DNA of 64,000 nt from Pseudonocardia sp. CNS-004 (GTDB lineage: Bacteria; Actinomycetota; Actinomycetes; Mycobacteriales; Pseudonocardiaceae): the NCBI GenBank assembly GCA_001942185.1, contig MKJV01000091.1:19299-83298 (forward strand). Reading direction: 5' to 3'. This document shows positions 28,356 to 38,158 of this stretch, piece after piece; positions within the stretch are counted from its first letter, which is position 1; every line of letters starts with the position of its first letter. The translations under genes and the position numbers were made by a program. A model generated the notes under the pieces. That model made no database searches, was not told the origin of the DNA, and worked only from the letters and a program-made list of their open reading frames with translations.

Positions 28356-29554
28356 TCAGGCCACCGCCCCGACGCCGTCGGGCAGCGTGCGGCGCAGGAG
28401 CGCCGCGGCGGCCGGCCAGTCGAGGGCGAGGATCTCGGGCGCACGGTCGGGGCCGACGCAGTCGGCGACCTTGCGGGCGAGGTCGCCGTCGGTCGCCGGG
28501 CGGAGGGGGTGACCGTCGGGGACGGCGACGCGGGCCTCGTCGGTGGTGCCGTCGGCGAGCTCGCGCCGGATCAGGACGTCGCCCGCGAGGATGCCGTCGC
28601 CGCCGGGCTCCGCCTCGACCTCGACGCACCGCACCAGCCGCTGGGCCTCGGGGCGGGTGACGGCGGCGTCGGTGAAGCTCCCGGCACCGGGGAAGCCGTC
28701 GAGCAGGGCGGCCGCCACCGCGTACTGCAGCGAGAACTTGCCCTCCAGCCCGGTCTGCGGCCGGTCGTGGATCAGCGGCTGGAGCGCGACGGCCGGGGTG
28801 CGCACGTGGATGCTGCGCACCTCCTCGGCGGGGGCGGGCGGGAGGGCGCGGGCCGCCGAGATCGGGCGCTGCAGGGCGTAGCAGCACGGGTGTAGCTTGA
28901 TCGCGAGCTCCGGACGAGGGCCCGTCGAGATGCACCGGGCCCTCGCCGCCGACCAGTTCGAACCACTGGTCGAGCGCCGTGGGGTCGGCGGACGCGCCGG
29001 CTGCGGCCAGGTGCGCGGCCCGCACCCCCGCGGACGCCGCGAAGCCCACCTGCAGCGACTTGGCACCGGTGCCGAAGGCGCGCTGCACGCCGCCCGCGGC
29101 CGGCACGGTCAGCGCCAGCGCCCTGGCGAGGCCGCCTGCGTCCAGGCCGAGCGCGAGGCCCGCGCGACGGCGGCGGCCGGCGCGCCCGCCGTGCAGGTGC
29201 GTGCCAGCCCGCCCGGTAGTGCTCCCAGCCCAGGGCCGTGCCGAGGCGGGCCATGACGCCTGCCGCGGCCAGGTACTCGCGGGCGCCGCCGCCGCAGGCC
29301 AGCGTGGCGGCCGCGCACACGACGCTGACGTGCGAGGTGGACGGCAGGTGCACGTCGTCGAAGTCGAGGACGTGCCCGACCGCGGCCCAGCGCAGCGCGG
29401 CGTCCGCCCCCGCGGTCCAGTCGGCGACGGGGTCGTCCACCGCGGCGAGGGTGACGGCCACGGTGTCGACGAGGGCGCGGCGGGCCAGCTCCTCGTCGGC
29501 GGGATCGGGGCGCACGTCGTACGCCCAGTCCGCGAGGTCGGCGAGGCGGGTCAT
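28356..29554 (-). CDS. MmgE/PrpD family protein (three frameshifts)
   Basis: About 399 residues after correction. Family parts visible: GHVLDFDDVHLPSTSHVSVV and GREYLAA-type sequence near the start, ALGWEHYRAGWHATCT, GTGAKSLQVGFAASAG, ELAIKLHPCCYALQ and VEVEAEPGGDG. The MmgE/PrpD family includes 2-methylcitrate dehydratase and cis-aconitate decarboxylase, so it should act on a tri- or dicarboxylate. Breaks lie near 29220, 29140 and 28925. ATG 29554 overlaps the DctM stop as ATGA; it is the last gene of the nine-gene operon. Confidence 0.82.
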
Positions 29555-30857
29555 GAGAGCAGCCCCGGGAGCCAGGTGGCGAGCTGCGGGAACGCGATCA
29601 TGATGGCGAGCAGGAGCATCTCGATGGCGACGTACGGCGCGATGCCGCGGAAGATGTCGGCGAGGTCGAGCTCGGGCACCACCGACTTCATCGTGTACAG
29701 GTTCAGCCCCACCGGCGGCGTGATCACGGCGATCTCCAGGTTCACCACGAGCAGCACACCGAACCACAGCGGTCGTAGCCGAGCTCCTCGATCGCCGGCA
29801 CCAGGATCGGGGTGACGACGAGCAGCAGCGACGCAGCGTCGACGAGGCACCCGAGCAGCACCAGCACGATCATGATCCCGATGAGGATCACGGCGGGTGG
29901 GACGTCGAGCCCGACGATGAACTCGGTGAACGCATCGGGCACGCGGGCGAGCACGAGCATCTGGGTGAACACGAACGCCGCGCCCACGATCGCGAGGATC
30001 GCCGCGGTCACCTGCGCGGTCGAGACGAAGATCCGCCTGAGGTTCGCCCACCCGAGCTTGCGGTAGATCGCCCCGGTGACGACGAACGCGGCGAGCGCGC
30101 CGACGGCCGCCGCCTCGGTGGGCGTCGCGATGCCGGTGTAGATCGAGCCCAGCACGAGGACGATCAGCAGCAGCGCGGGGGAGATCCGGCCGAGCGCGAC
30201 GAGCCGGTCGCGCCAGGTGAACCGGTCCGGGTCGACGGGGGCGTTCTCCGGCGCGACCTTCGCGCGCACCACCACGTAGATGATCATCATGGCCGCGAGC
30301 AGCAGGCCCGGGAGCAGCCCGCCGGCGAACAGGTCGGCCACGCTCTCGCCCGTCACCGACGAGTAGAGGATGAACATCAGGCTCGGTGGGATCAGCATGG
30401 CGAGAGCCCCGGACGCCGCGACCGTGCCGCTGGCGAACGCCGGCTTGTAGCCGCGCTCCAGCATCTCCGGCACGGCCATCCGCCCGATCACCGCGACCGA
30501 GGAGATGCTCACCCCGGACATGGCACCGAACACCGTCGACGATCCGACCGCCGAGGCGCCCAGCCCGCCGGGCACCCGGTTGAACCAGCGGTGCGCCGCC
30601 CCGAAGAGGTCGCGCCCGAGCCCGCTCACGGCGAGCGCCTCGCCGAGCAGGATGTAGAGCGGTGCGGCCACCAGCGCGTACTCCTGCAGCTGCGACACCA
30701 GCGCGAGCGGCACCAGTTCCACCGCCGTGAACCCGCCGAGGCCGAGCAGCCCGGCGACCCCGGCCACCCCGAGCGCCACGAAGATCGGTGTGCGCAGCGC
30801 GATCAGCACCAGCAGCAGCGCCACCGCGAGGGAGACGACCAGCCCGTCCGCGATCAT
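29551..30857 (-). CDS. dctM: TRAP transporter large membrane subunit DctM (frameshifted)
   Basis: About 435 residues, with a dozen hydrophobic segments. DctM features are SSTVFGAMSGVSISSVAVIG, YKPAFASGTVAASGALAMLI-PPS, IATPTEAAAVGAL and VNLEIAVITPPVGLNLY. It is the ion-coupled channel of a tripartite sodium-dependent importer in the cytoplasmic membrane. One base is missing near 29775. It overlaps the DctQ stop as TGATG and the PrpD start as ATGA, so it is firmly inside the operon. TRAP systems mostly import C4-C6 dicarboxylates or related acids. Confidence 0.92.
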
Positions 30858-31399
30858 CAGGCGACCCCCTGCGCCTCGGCGCGGGCGTCCACGTCACCGG
30901 GTACGGCGGCCGGCGTGTCCGCGTGGGGTCCGGTGGCCGGGAACAGCAGGGCCACCAGCACGAGGAGCACCCCGGAGACGACGAGGACGGCGTCGGTCAC
31001 CCAGAGCGGGATGTTGAACGTCCCGGCGCCGGTGAGGCCGCCGTCCCAGGCGACGGTCATCGAGCGGAACGCGGTGACGGTGAGCACCAGGCCGAGGAAG
31101 GCGGTGGCCACCGTCGTCACGACGTCGGCGGCCTTCCGCGCTCCCGCCGGGAGCGCGCGGTGCAGCAGGTCCATCGAGATGTGGTGCCCGGTGGCGTACA
31201 GGTGCGGCACCGCGAGCATCGTCGCGACGAGGACACCGGCCGAGTTCAGCGGGTACGCCCAGTCGGTCGGCGCGAGGAAGAGGTACCGCATCACGACGTC
31301 GTAGGTGATCGTCAGCATCATCACCCCGACGGCGACCATCGCGACGACGACCATCGCCCGGGTGCAGGCCAGCACGGCCCGGCGCGCAGTGGACAGCAC
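30857..31399 (-). CDS. dctQ: TRAP transporter small membrane subunit DctQ
   Basis: 180 residues with four predicted helices: AMVVVAMVAVGVMMLTITYD, a second near YPLNSAGVLVATMLAV, then VTTVATAFLGLVLTVTAF and TDAVLVVSGVLLVLVAL. The conserved DctQ parts are YDVVMRYLF and HHISMDLL. GTG 31399 has GGAGGA seven bases upstream; the longer frame has no ribosome site. It couples DctM to the membrane and the binding protein. It follows DctP by 10 bases and overlaps DctM. Confidence 0.88.
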   Translation of the reverse strand: MLSTARRAVLACTRAMVVVAMVAVGVMMLTITYDVVMRYLFLAPTDWAYPLNSAGVLVATMLAVPHLYATGHHISMDLLHRALPAGARKAADVVTTVATAFLGLVLTVTAFRSMTVAWDGGLTGAGTFNIPLWVTDAVLVVSGVLLVLVALLFPATGPHADTPAAVPGDVDARAEAQGVA

Positions 31400-31409
31400 G
31401 TTGTTCCTC

Positions 31410-32425
31410 CTACGCCTCGTTGATGAGGGCCACGGCCCGTTCGCTGACCGCCGGGTCACCGATGAGGTGTTCCCACCGCCCGTACACGGGCCGGACGGCC
31501 GTGCGGAACGCCTCGAGCTCCGCGCCGCTCGGTTCGACCAGCTCGACGCCGCCCTCGAGGACCGCTGCCAGGTAGTCGCCCTCGTGCACGCCGACCATCA
31601 CCTCCGTGCCGTCGCGGTAGAGCGCGCGGCCGGCCTCGTCTAGGGCCGCCCGCAGGTCCGGTGGCTGCGCCTGGTACCAGTCCGCGCGGCAGTAGGCGTC
31701 CACGGTGTACGCGCCGACGTGCGCCTTCGTCCCGTACCGGACGATCTCCTGCAGGTCACGGGACACGACGGTGCCGAGGTAGCTCATCAGCCCGTCGATG
31801 GTGCCCCGTTCGAGCGCCTCGAACACCTCGGACGATCCCATGAACACCGGCGCGGCGCCGAGCGCCTTGACCGTCTCGCCCTCGATCTCCCCGGCCACCC
31901 GGATCCGCAGGCCGCGCGCGTCGGCCGGCTCGAGGATCGGACGGTCGACCGTCCAGAGGTACTCGAACGTGCACGGCATGCCACCCAGCAGGCGGGCGTT
32001 CTGGGCGGCGAGCTGCTCGTTGATCAGGGCGTAGAGGGGGCCGTCCGGGTCGGCGGCGCGGCGTTGCTTCGCGAAGTCCTCGGCGCCGAACGGGAGCTCC
32101 AGCGCCCCGAGGATCGGGTAGCTCGACGACACGTACGAGCTGGTCTGGAACATCACGTCGGCCACGCCGAGCAGCAGCCCCGGCAGCAGTTGCTCGGCGC
32201 CGAGCAGAGCCCCGGAGTCGAACATGTCGCAGCTCATGCGCCGGCGCTCGCGGACCCGAGGGTGTCCATGAATGTCTGGATGCCGGGGTAGAGGTCGTCG
32301 TAGGACTTCGGGATGTAGGTGGCCGTGGTGACGGTGCCGGCCGCCTCGGCGCGGGCGCAGCCGGCGAGCCCGGCCACCCCCAGCCCGGCGGCGGCGAGGA
32401 AGGCGCGTCGCCCGAACCCGGTCAT
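31410..32425 (-). CDS. dctP: TRAP transporter substrate-binding protein DctP (frameshifted)
   Basis: About 338 residues. The N-terminus has RRAFLAAAGLGVAGLAGCA, a Tat-like signal with a lipobox cysteine, so it is exported and membrane-anchored. The DctP fold is shown by ADVMFQTSSYVSSSYPILGALELPF, LEPADARGLRIRVAG, VFMGSSEVFEALERGTIDG and VDAYCRADWY. The arginine in RIRVAG normally clamps the substrate carboxylate. One base is missing near 32265. ATG 32425 overlaps the LLM stop as ATGA. Binding an organic acid is expected; which one is unknown. Confidence 0.9.
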
Positions 32426-33443
32426 GCCGCCACCCCCGCCAGCGCCGGGAGCACCTCGTCGGTGAGGCGCTGCAGGCTCTCCATCACGCGGGCGTGCGGC
32501 AGGCCGGGCCACTGCGGGCGCAGCAGAACGTGTGCGGCGCCGGTCGTCGCGATCAGCTCGGCGAGCCGGTCGCGGCAGGTCTGCGGCCCGCCGAGGACGA
32601 ACCGGCCGCGGCGCAGCTCGTCGAACTCGCGGTCGAAGCTCTGTGAGTCGGGCAGGATCCGGTCCTGGCCCCACGACCGGTAGGTCGCGTACTTCATCGC
32701 GAGCGCCTCCCGGACGTCCTCGACGGCCTGCTCGTCGCTCGCGCCGACGTAGACCTCCTGCAGCACGTTGATCTCCGCCTCCCGGCCGTGCTCGGCGCAC
32801 CGCTCCCGGAAGAACGCGGCCTGCGTGCGCAGGTAGTCGGCGTCGACGTGAGCGGCGGCCGCGAGCCACGGCAGTCCGGTACCCGCGGTGCGGGTGAGCG
32901 CCGCGTCGGTGTGGCCCGCGAGCCAGATCGGCGGGTGGGGGCGCTGCACCGGGCGCAGCAGCGGCCGGACACCGTCGATCCGGCCCGCGTCGCCCTCGAA
33001 GTGCACCTCGTCCTCGGTCCACAGCCGCCGCACGAGGTCGAGGTTCTCCCGGAACCGGCGCAGCCTGCGGTCGCGAGGCACCCCGAACGCGTCGAACTCG
33101 ACGTCGCGGTAGCCGAGGCCGGCGCGACGACGAGCCGGCCGCCGGAGAGGATGTCGAGGGTGGCGAACTGCTCGGCGAGGTCCACGGGGTGGGCGAGCGC
33201 CATGAGCGTGATCGCGGTGCCGATGCGCATGTCGCCGGTCTCGGGCACGAGCCTGCCGAGCACGGCGAGCGGGTGCAGGTACTGCACCTCCTCCGCCAGG
33301 TAGTGCTGGGTGGCCCAGACCGACGTGAACCCGTGGTCACGGGCGTGGTGCACCTGCTCGATCTGCTCGGCGAACCGCGCACCGGCGTCGTCGCCGGGTG
33401 GGAACTGGCTGCACAGGACGAGCCCGTACTGGGGACCGTGCAC
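32422..33443 (-). CDS. LLM-class flavin-dependent oxidoreductase (frameshifted)
   Basis: About 340 residues in the luciferase-like TIM barrel. Family parts are FTSVWATQHYLAEEVQYLHP, MRIGTAITLMALAHPVDLAEQ and LDILSGGRL, then the restored GAGLGYRDVEFDAFGVPRD, IWLAGHTDAALTR and GPQTCRDRL. One G is missing near 33125. Members use FMN or F420; the FMN two-component monooxygenases need a reductase, not seen here. GTG 33443 has GGAGG upstream. It could oxidise the imported compound or repair a side product. Its place between the CoA genes and the transporter is firm through overlaps. Confidence 0.87.
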
Positions 33444-33462
33444 CGTTGCACCTCCGGGGTGA

Positions 33463-34616
33463 TCAGAAAGAGCGTGGCATCCCGAGCACGTGCTCGCCGA
33501 CGTAGGACAGGATCAGGTTGGTCGAGATCGGCGCCACCTGGTACAGGCGCGTCTCCCGGAACTTGCGCTCGATGTCGTACTCCGCGGTGAAGCCGTAGCC
33601 GCCGTGGGTCTGCAGCGCCACGTCGGCGGCCTCCCAGGAGGCGTCGGCCGCGAGCATCTTGGCCATGTTGGCCTCGGCGCCGCACGGCTGCCCGGCGTCG
33701 AACAGGTCGGCCGCCTTCCAACGCATGAGGTCGGCCGCCTCCACGTGCACGTGGGCGCGCGCGATCGGGAACTGCACGCCCTGGTTCCGCCCGATCGGCC
33801 GGCCGAACACCTCGCGCTCCGACGCGTAGCGCGACGCCCGCTCGACGAACCAGCGCCCGTCCCCGACGCACTCGGCGGCGATGAGGATGCGCTCGGCGTT
33901 CATCCCGTCGAGGACGTAGCGGAAGCCTTGCCCTCCTCGCCGATCAGCGCGTCGGCGGGGATGTGCACGTCGGAGAGGAAGACCTCGTTGGTCTCGTGGT
34001 TGACCATCGTGCGCAGCGGCCGCAGCTCGACGCCCTCGACCTCGCGCAGATCGAGCAGGAATAGCGAGAGGCCCTCCGACTTGCGCGCCGCCTCCTCGCG
34101 CGGGGTCGTCCTGGCGAGCAGCAGCATGAGGTCGGAGTGTTGCACGCGGGAGATGAAGACCTTCTGCCCGTTGACGACGTACCCGTCGTCCGTGCGGCGG
34201 GCGGTGGTGCGGATGCTGGTGGTGTCGGTGCCCGCGGTCGGCTCGGTCACGCCGAAGGCCTGCAGCCGCAGCTGTCCGGACGCGATCCCGGGCAGGTAGC
34301 GGCGCTTCTGCTCCTCGCTGCCGTGCCGCAGCACCGAGCCCATCGTGTAGAGCTGCGCGTGCACCGGCCCGGCGTTCCCGCCGTTGGCGTTGATGCCCTC
34401 CAGCAGCACCGACGCGTCGCCGAGCCCGAGCCCGAGGCCGCCGTACTCCTCCGGCACGAGCGCGCCGAGGCAGCCGGTGCCGGTGAGGGCGTCGACGAAC
34501 TCCTCGGGGTAGCGCCGGGCCTCGTCGACCTCGCGCCAGTAGGCGTCGGGGTAGTCGGCGCAGATGCGGTCGATGAGCTCGCGCAGGTCCTTGCGCAGCT
34601 CGGCCGTGTCGGTCAC
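33463..34616 (-). CDS. Acyl-CoA dehydrogenase (frameshifted)
   Basis: About 384 residues. The N-terminal helices, the FAD strand region (AFGVTEPTAGTDTTSI, GYVVNGQKVFISR) and the C-terminal helical domain (REVFGRPIGRNQGVQFPIA, QTHGGYGFTAEYDIERK) are typical. The usual catalytic glutamate motif YEG-T is here RLYQVAPIST, so the base is at another place or replaced. One G is missing near 33923 (GKGFRYVLDG). Expected step: alpha,beta-oxidation of the activated acid. GTG 34616 overlaps the MaoC stop as GTGA. Confidence 0.9.
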
Positions 34617-35101
34617 GGCGCCTCCGCCCGCGGGCCGTGGCCCCGCTTGTAGACGAGCAGGGTGCGGGTGAACTCGATGACGACCTCGCCGGTCTGCTTG
34701 AGCCCCGTCGTCTTCACGGTGACGACGCCGAGCCCCGGCCGCGACCTCGACTCCCGCACGGCCTCGACCGTGGAGCGGGAGCGGATCGTGTCGCCCTCGA
34801 ACACCGGGTTCGGCAGCGTGATCTCGCCCCAGCCGAGGTTGGCGAAGACGTTCTGCGAGACGTCGGTGACGCTCTGCCCGGCGACGAGCGAGAGCGTGAA
34901 GGTCGAGTTGACCAGCGGCTTCCCGAACTCGGTTCGCTTGGCGTACTCGTGGTCGAAGTGCAGCGGCGCGGTGTTCTGGGTGAGGAGGGTGAACCAGATG
35001 TTGTCGGTGGTGGTGACCGTGCGCCCGAGCGGGTGCTCGTAGGTGTCACCCACCACGAAGTCCTCGTAGAAACGGCCCTGCCATCCGGTGTGGACGGTCA
35101 T
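34613..35101 (-). CDS. MaoC-type enoyl-CoA hydratase
   Basis: 162 residues in a single hot-dog fold. The hydratase motif with catalytic Asp/Asn and His region is TQNTAPLHFDHEYAKRTEFG, followed by KPLVNSTFTLSLVAG and LGWGEITLPNPVFEGDTI. It resembles the hydratases for itaconyl-, mesaconyl- or related dicarboxyl-CoA in CitE-linked clusters rather than fatty-acid hydratases. It would add water to the double bond made by the acyl-CoA dehydrogenase. ATG 35101 overlaps the CoA-transferase stop as ATGA; no frame break. Confidence 0.88.
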   Translation of the reverse strand: MTVHTGWQGRFYEDFVVGDTYEHPLGRTVTTTDNIWFTLLTQNTAPLHFDHEYAKRTEFGKPLVNSTFTLSLVAGQSVTDVSQNVFANLGWGEITLPNPVFEGDTIRSRSTVEAVRESRSRPGLGVVTVKTTGLKQTGEVVIEFTRTLLVYKRGHGPRAEAP

Positions 35102-36244
35102 TGCTCCTCCTCCAGTTCGGCGAGCACGGCGGCGGTGTGCGCGCCGAGCGCGGGCACCGCGCCGTCGGCTGCCACCCGGTCGCCCGCGCGCCGGGCGGGC
35201 GCAGCGTGCGCACCGGGCCCGCCGGGGTGGCGGTGTGCAGCCAGCGTTGCGCGGCGGCGAGCTCCGGGTGGTCGGCGAGGTCGGCCAGCTCGGTGAGCCG
35301 GCTCCACGCGATGCCGGCGGCGTCCAGCCGCTGCGTCAGGACGTCGGCGGGGAACCGGGCGCACGCGGCGGCGAGTGCGGCGTCCAGCTCGGCGCGGTGG
35401 GCGACGCGCTGCGAGTTCGACGCGAACCGCGGGTCGGCGGCGAGCGCCGGCTCGTCGAGCACGTCGGTGGCCAGGCGCGGCCACTCGCGCTCGTTCTGCA
35501 CGGCGATCATGACCGAGCCGCCGTCCGCCGCGGTGACGGCCCCGTACGGGGCGATCGTCGGGTGCGCGGTGCCCATCGGCACGGGCGCCGCGCCCGAGTG
35601 CGCGGTGTAGTAGAGCGGGTAGGCCATCCACTCGGTGAGCGCGCCGAACAGCGAGATCTCCACGGGCAGCGCCTCGCCGGTGCGGTCGCGGTGGCGCAGC
35701 GCCGCGAGCACGCCGCTGAACGCGTAGCAGCCCGCGGCGATGTCGGCGATCGAGATGCCCACCTTCGCCGGGGCCCCGCGCTGCCGGTGAGCGACATCAG
35801 CCCCGTCTCGGCCTGGACCAGCGCGTCGTAGGCCTTCCGGTGCGCGGACGGGCCGCCGGGCGCGTACCCGCTCACGACGCAGGTGATCAGGTGTGGGTGC
35901 CGGGGTGCGAGGGCGGCAGGGGTGAGCCCGCGCCGCTCCAGCGCCGACGGGGCGAGGTTGGCGACGAGGACGTCGGCGCGGGCGAGCAGCCGGTGCAGCA
36001 CCGCGAGGCCGTCGGGGCCTGCGAGGTCGAGCTGCACCGACTCCTTGCCGCGGTTGAGCCAGACGAACGCGCTGGACTGACCGTCGACCACCGTGTCGTA
36101 GCCGCGGGCGAAGTCGCCGCCGTCGGGGCGCTCGATCTTGATGACGCGTGCACCGAGGTCGGCGAGCTGGCGGGTGGCGAACGGCGCGGCGAGCGCCTGT
36201 TCCAGGCCGACGACCGTGATCCCGTCGAGCGGCAGGCCGGTCAC
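35098..36244 (-). CDS. CaiB/BaiF (class III) CoA-transferase (two frameshifts)
   Basis: About 382 residues. The N-terminus has LEQALAAPFATRQLADLGARV, IKIERPDGGDFAR and FVWLNRGKESVQLDL; the middle restored VGISIADIAAGCYAFSGVLA and FGALTEWMAYPLYY; the end is ALGAHTAAVLAELEEEQ. The catalytic aspartate of the family sits in the YDALVQAETGLMSLTG region. It moves CoA from a donor thioester to the imported acid. Breaks lie near 35780 and 35205. GTG 36244 overlaps the lyase stop as GTGA. The class is certain; the acid is not. Confidence 0.88.
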
Positions 36245-37065
36245 GGCTGCGCCTCCAGCAGCGCGGCGGCCCGACGGAGCACGGGTGCGTCGACGAAGGT
36301 GCCGTCGGCCAGCCGGAACGCCCCGCGGGCTCCCCGGCCCGCCTCGACGATCTCCCGCGCTCTGGCGAGCTCCTCCGTCGTCGGCGCGAAGGCGGCCCGC
36401 ACCGGCTCGAGCTGGCGGGGGTGCAGCACGATCTTCCCGCTGAAGCCCAGCTCCCTGGCCAGCGCGCTCGCGCGCACCAGGCCATCGGTGTCGTCGAGCG
36501 CGGCGTGCGGGCCGTCGAGCGGGCCGGGCAGCCCGGCCGCGGCCGTCGCGAGCACCACCTGCGAGCGGGCGTGCAGCAGCTCCCGCCCCTCGACGGTGGG
36601 CGTGACGCCCAGGTCGGCGGCCAGGTCGAGCGTGCCGAACAGCAGCGTGGCGACGCGCGGGCTCGCGGCGGCGATCTCGGGCGCGGCGAGCACGCCGCGT
36701 GCGGTCTCGACGATGGGCAGCACGGCGGGGCCGCCACCGAGCAGGTCGTCGAGGCGGTGGATCTGGTCGGCGCTCTCCGCCTTCGGCAGCAGCACCCCGG
36801 CCAGGTGCGTCCGCAGCTGCGTCGCGGTCGCGAGATCGTCCGCGAAGTCGGCGCCGTCGATCGGGTTGACCCGCAGGAACAGGTTCGGCCGCGGCTCGCA
36901 GGCGCGCACCGCGTCGAGCACGGACGCGCGGGCGGCGGCCCTGTCCGAGGGGGCCACCGCGTCCTCGAGGTCGACGGCCACGGCGTCGGCGGCCGAACCG
37001 ATCGCCTTCCCGATCCGGTCCGGCCGATCGCCCGGGACGAACAGCAGCGTCCGGCCGACGAGCAT
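36241..37065 (-). CDS. CitE/HpcH-type (citramalyl-/malyl-CoA) lyase
   Basis: 274 residues of the CitE-like TIM barrel. The signature parts are GRTLLFVPGDRPDRIGKA, VAVDLEDAVAPSDRAAAR, LFLRVNPIDGADF, GVLLPKAESADQI, and the metal-binding VETARGVLAAPEI and LFGTLDLAADLG; GFSGKIVLHPRQL closes the site. Such enzymes cleave beta-hydroxyacyl-CoA such as malyl-CoA or citramalyl-CoA to acetyl- or propionyl-CoA and an oxoacid. It is the first gene of the nine-gene operon, facing the IclR gene across a 106-bp region with a palindrome. Confidence 0.9.
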   Translation of the reverse strand: MLVGRTLLFVPGDRPDRIGKAIGSAADAVAVDLEDAVAPSDRAAARASVLDAVRACEPRPNLFLRVNPIDGADFADDLATATQLRTHLAGVLLPKAESADQIHRLDDLLGGGPAVLPIVETARGVLAAPEIAAASPRVATLLFGTLDLAADLGVTPTVEGRELLHARSQVVLATAAAGLPGPLDGPHAALDDTDGLVRASALARELGFSGKIVLHPRQLEPVRAAFAPTTEELARAREIVEAGRGARGAFRLADGTFVDAPVLRRAAALLEAQP

Positions 37066-37080
37066 CCGCGCTCCTCCATC

Positions 37081-37099
37081 TGTGCCGACTCACGGCACA
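37081..37099. promoter_or_regulatory. Perfect palindrome between the operon and IclR gene
   Basis: TGTGCCG-actca-CGGCACA is a perfect 7-bp inverted repeat with a 5-base centre. It lies 16 bases upstream of the lyase start and 73 bases upstream of the IclR start, the expected place for an IclR operator controlling both directions. Confidence 0.7.
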
Positions 37100-37171
37100 T
37101 GTTCCGTCCTGCGGTCCGAGTTCGTGACACGATGGGCGACGGCGTTCACGACTGTCAAGGGGAGACCTCTG

Positions 37172-37963
37172 ATGAGTTCGGCGGCTACCGAACCCGGCAT
37201 GCGTGTGGTCCGGACGGCATTGCGCGTTCTGGAGGTGGTGTCCGAGCTGCAGCCCGTGGGCGTCTCGGCGATCGCGCGCGCCACCGGCGTCCCGAAGAGC
37301 TCCGTGCAGCGCTGCCTGGTGACCTTGCGGGAGGCGGGCTGGCTCGGCCCGGCCCCGGGCGACCCGCAGCGCTGGGTGCTCACCGGCCGAGCCCGCACCG
37401 TCGGCCTGCGCGGCCCGGCCGAACGCGGGCTGCGGGAGGCGGCGCTCGCCGTGATGCAGGAGTTGCGGGACGCGACCCGCGAGACGATCCACCTGATCGG
37501 TTTCGGTGCGGAGCACGCAGCCCTGTCCGAGGCCGGGCCGGGAGCGCTCGTCGTCATCGACCGGCTGGACAGCCCGGAGCCGGTGCGCACCTGGGTCCGG
37601 CTGGGCACACCGGTGCCGCTGCACGCGAGCTGCAGCGGTCGGGCGGTGCTGTCCCGGCTCCCGGAGGCCGAGGCCCGAGGGCTGGTGGGTGACGAGCTGG
37701 AGCGCTTCTCGGCGCAGACGATCACCGACCCGGACGAGCTGGTCGCCGAGCTGCGCATCGTGCGCGAGCGCGGGTACGCGATGGCCGAGGGGAGCTGGCG
37801 CGCCGGGGTGGGCGCCGTCGCGGCGGCCGTGGTCGACGGCACGGGCCGCCCGGTGGGCGCGCTCGCCGTCTCGGCGCCCCAGCAGCGGTACGACGCCGGG
37901 CGCGCCCGCGAGCTGGGCGCACTCGTGGTCGAGGCAGTGGCCGGCTTGAGCGCTGCCCTGTAG
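37172..37963 (+). CDS. IclR-family transcriptional regulator
   Basis: 263 residues. The N-terminal winged helix (VVRTALRVLEVVSELQPVGV, then IARATGVPKSSVQRCLVTL) is followed by the IclR effector domain (RLGTPVPLHASCSGRAVLSR, RERGYAMAEGSWRAGVGAVA, VGALAVSAPQQRY). ATG 37172 has GGGGAGA upstream. It is divergent from the nine-gene operon and probably senses an intermediate or the imported acid. IclR proteins can repress or activate, so the sign is not predictable. The frame is intact. Confidence 0.92.
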   Translation: MSSAATEPGMRVVRTALRVLEVVSELQPVGVSAIARATGVPKSSVQRCLVTLREAGWLGPAPGDPQRWVLTGRARTVGLRGPAERGLREAALAVMQELRDATRETIHLIGFGAEHAALSEAGPGALVVIDRLDSPEPVRTWVRLGTPVPLHASCSGRAVLSRLPEAEARGLVGDELERFSAQTITDPDELVAELRIVRERGYAMAEGSWRAGVGAVAAAVVDGTGRPVGALAVSAPQQRYDAGRARELGALVVEAVAGLSAAL

Positions 37964-38158
37964 GGATCCGTGATCCAGATCTCCGGGTGTCTTTCCGGTG
38001 GAATCCGGATGAACCGTGCAGGGAACGGGAGAACCGCGCGTGAACGGACGCTGACAACGTTCTGTGCAAATCGGACGACGGTCGTTCCGTGCTCGATACG
38101 GCCGAGGTCGGCCGCTTAGTGTGGGCGCGCACCGACAAACGGAGGACCCCGCCCCGTC

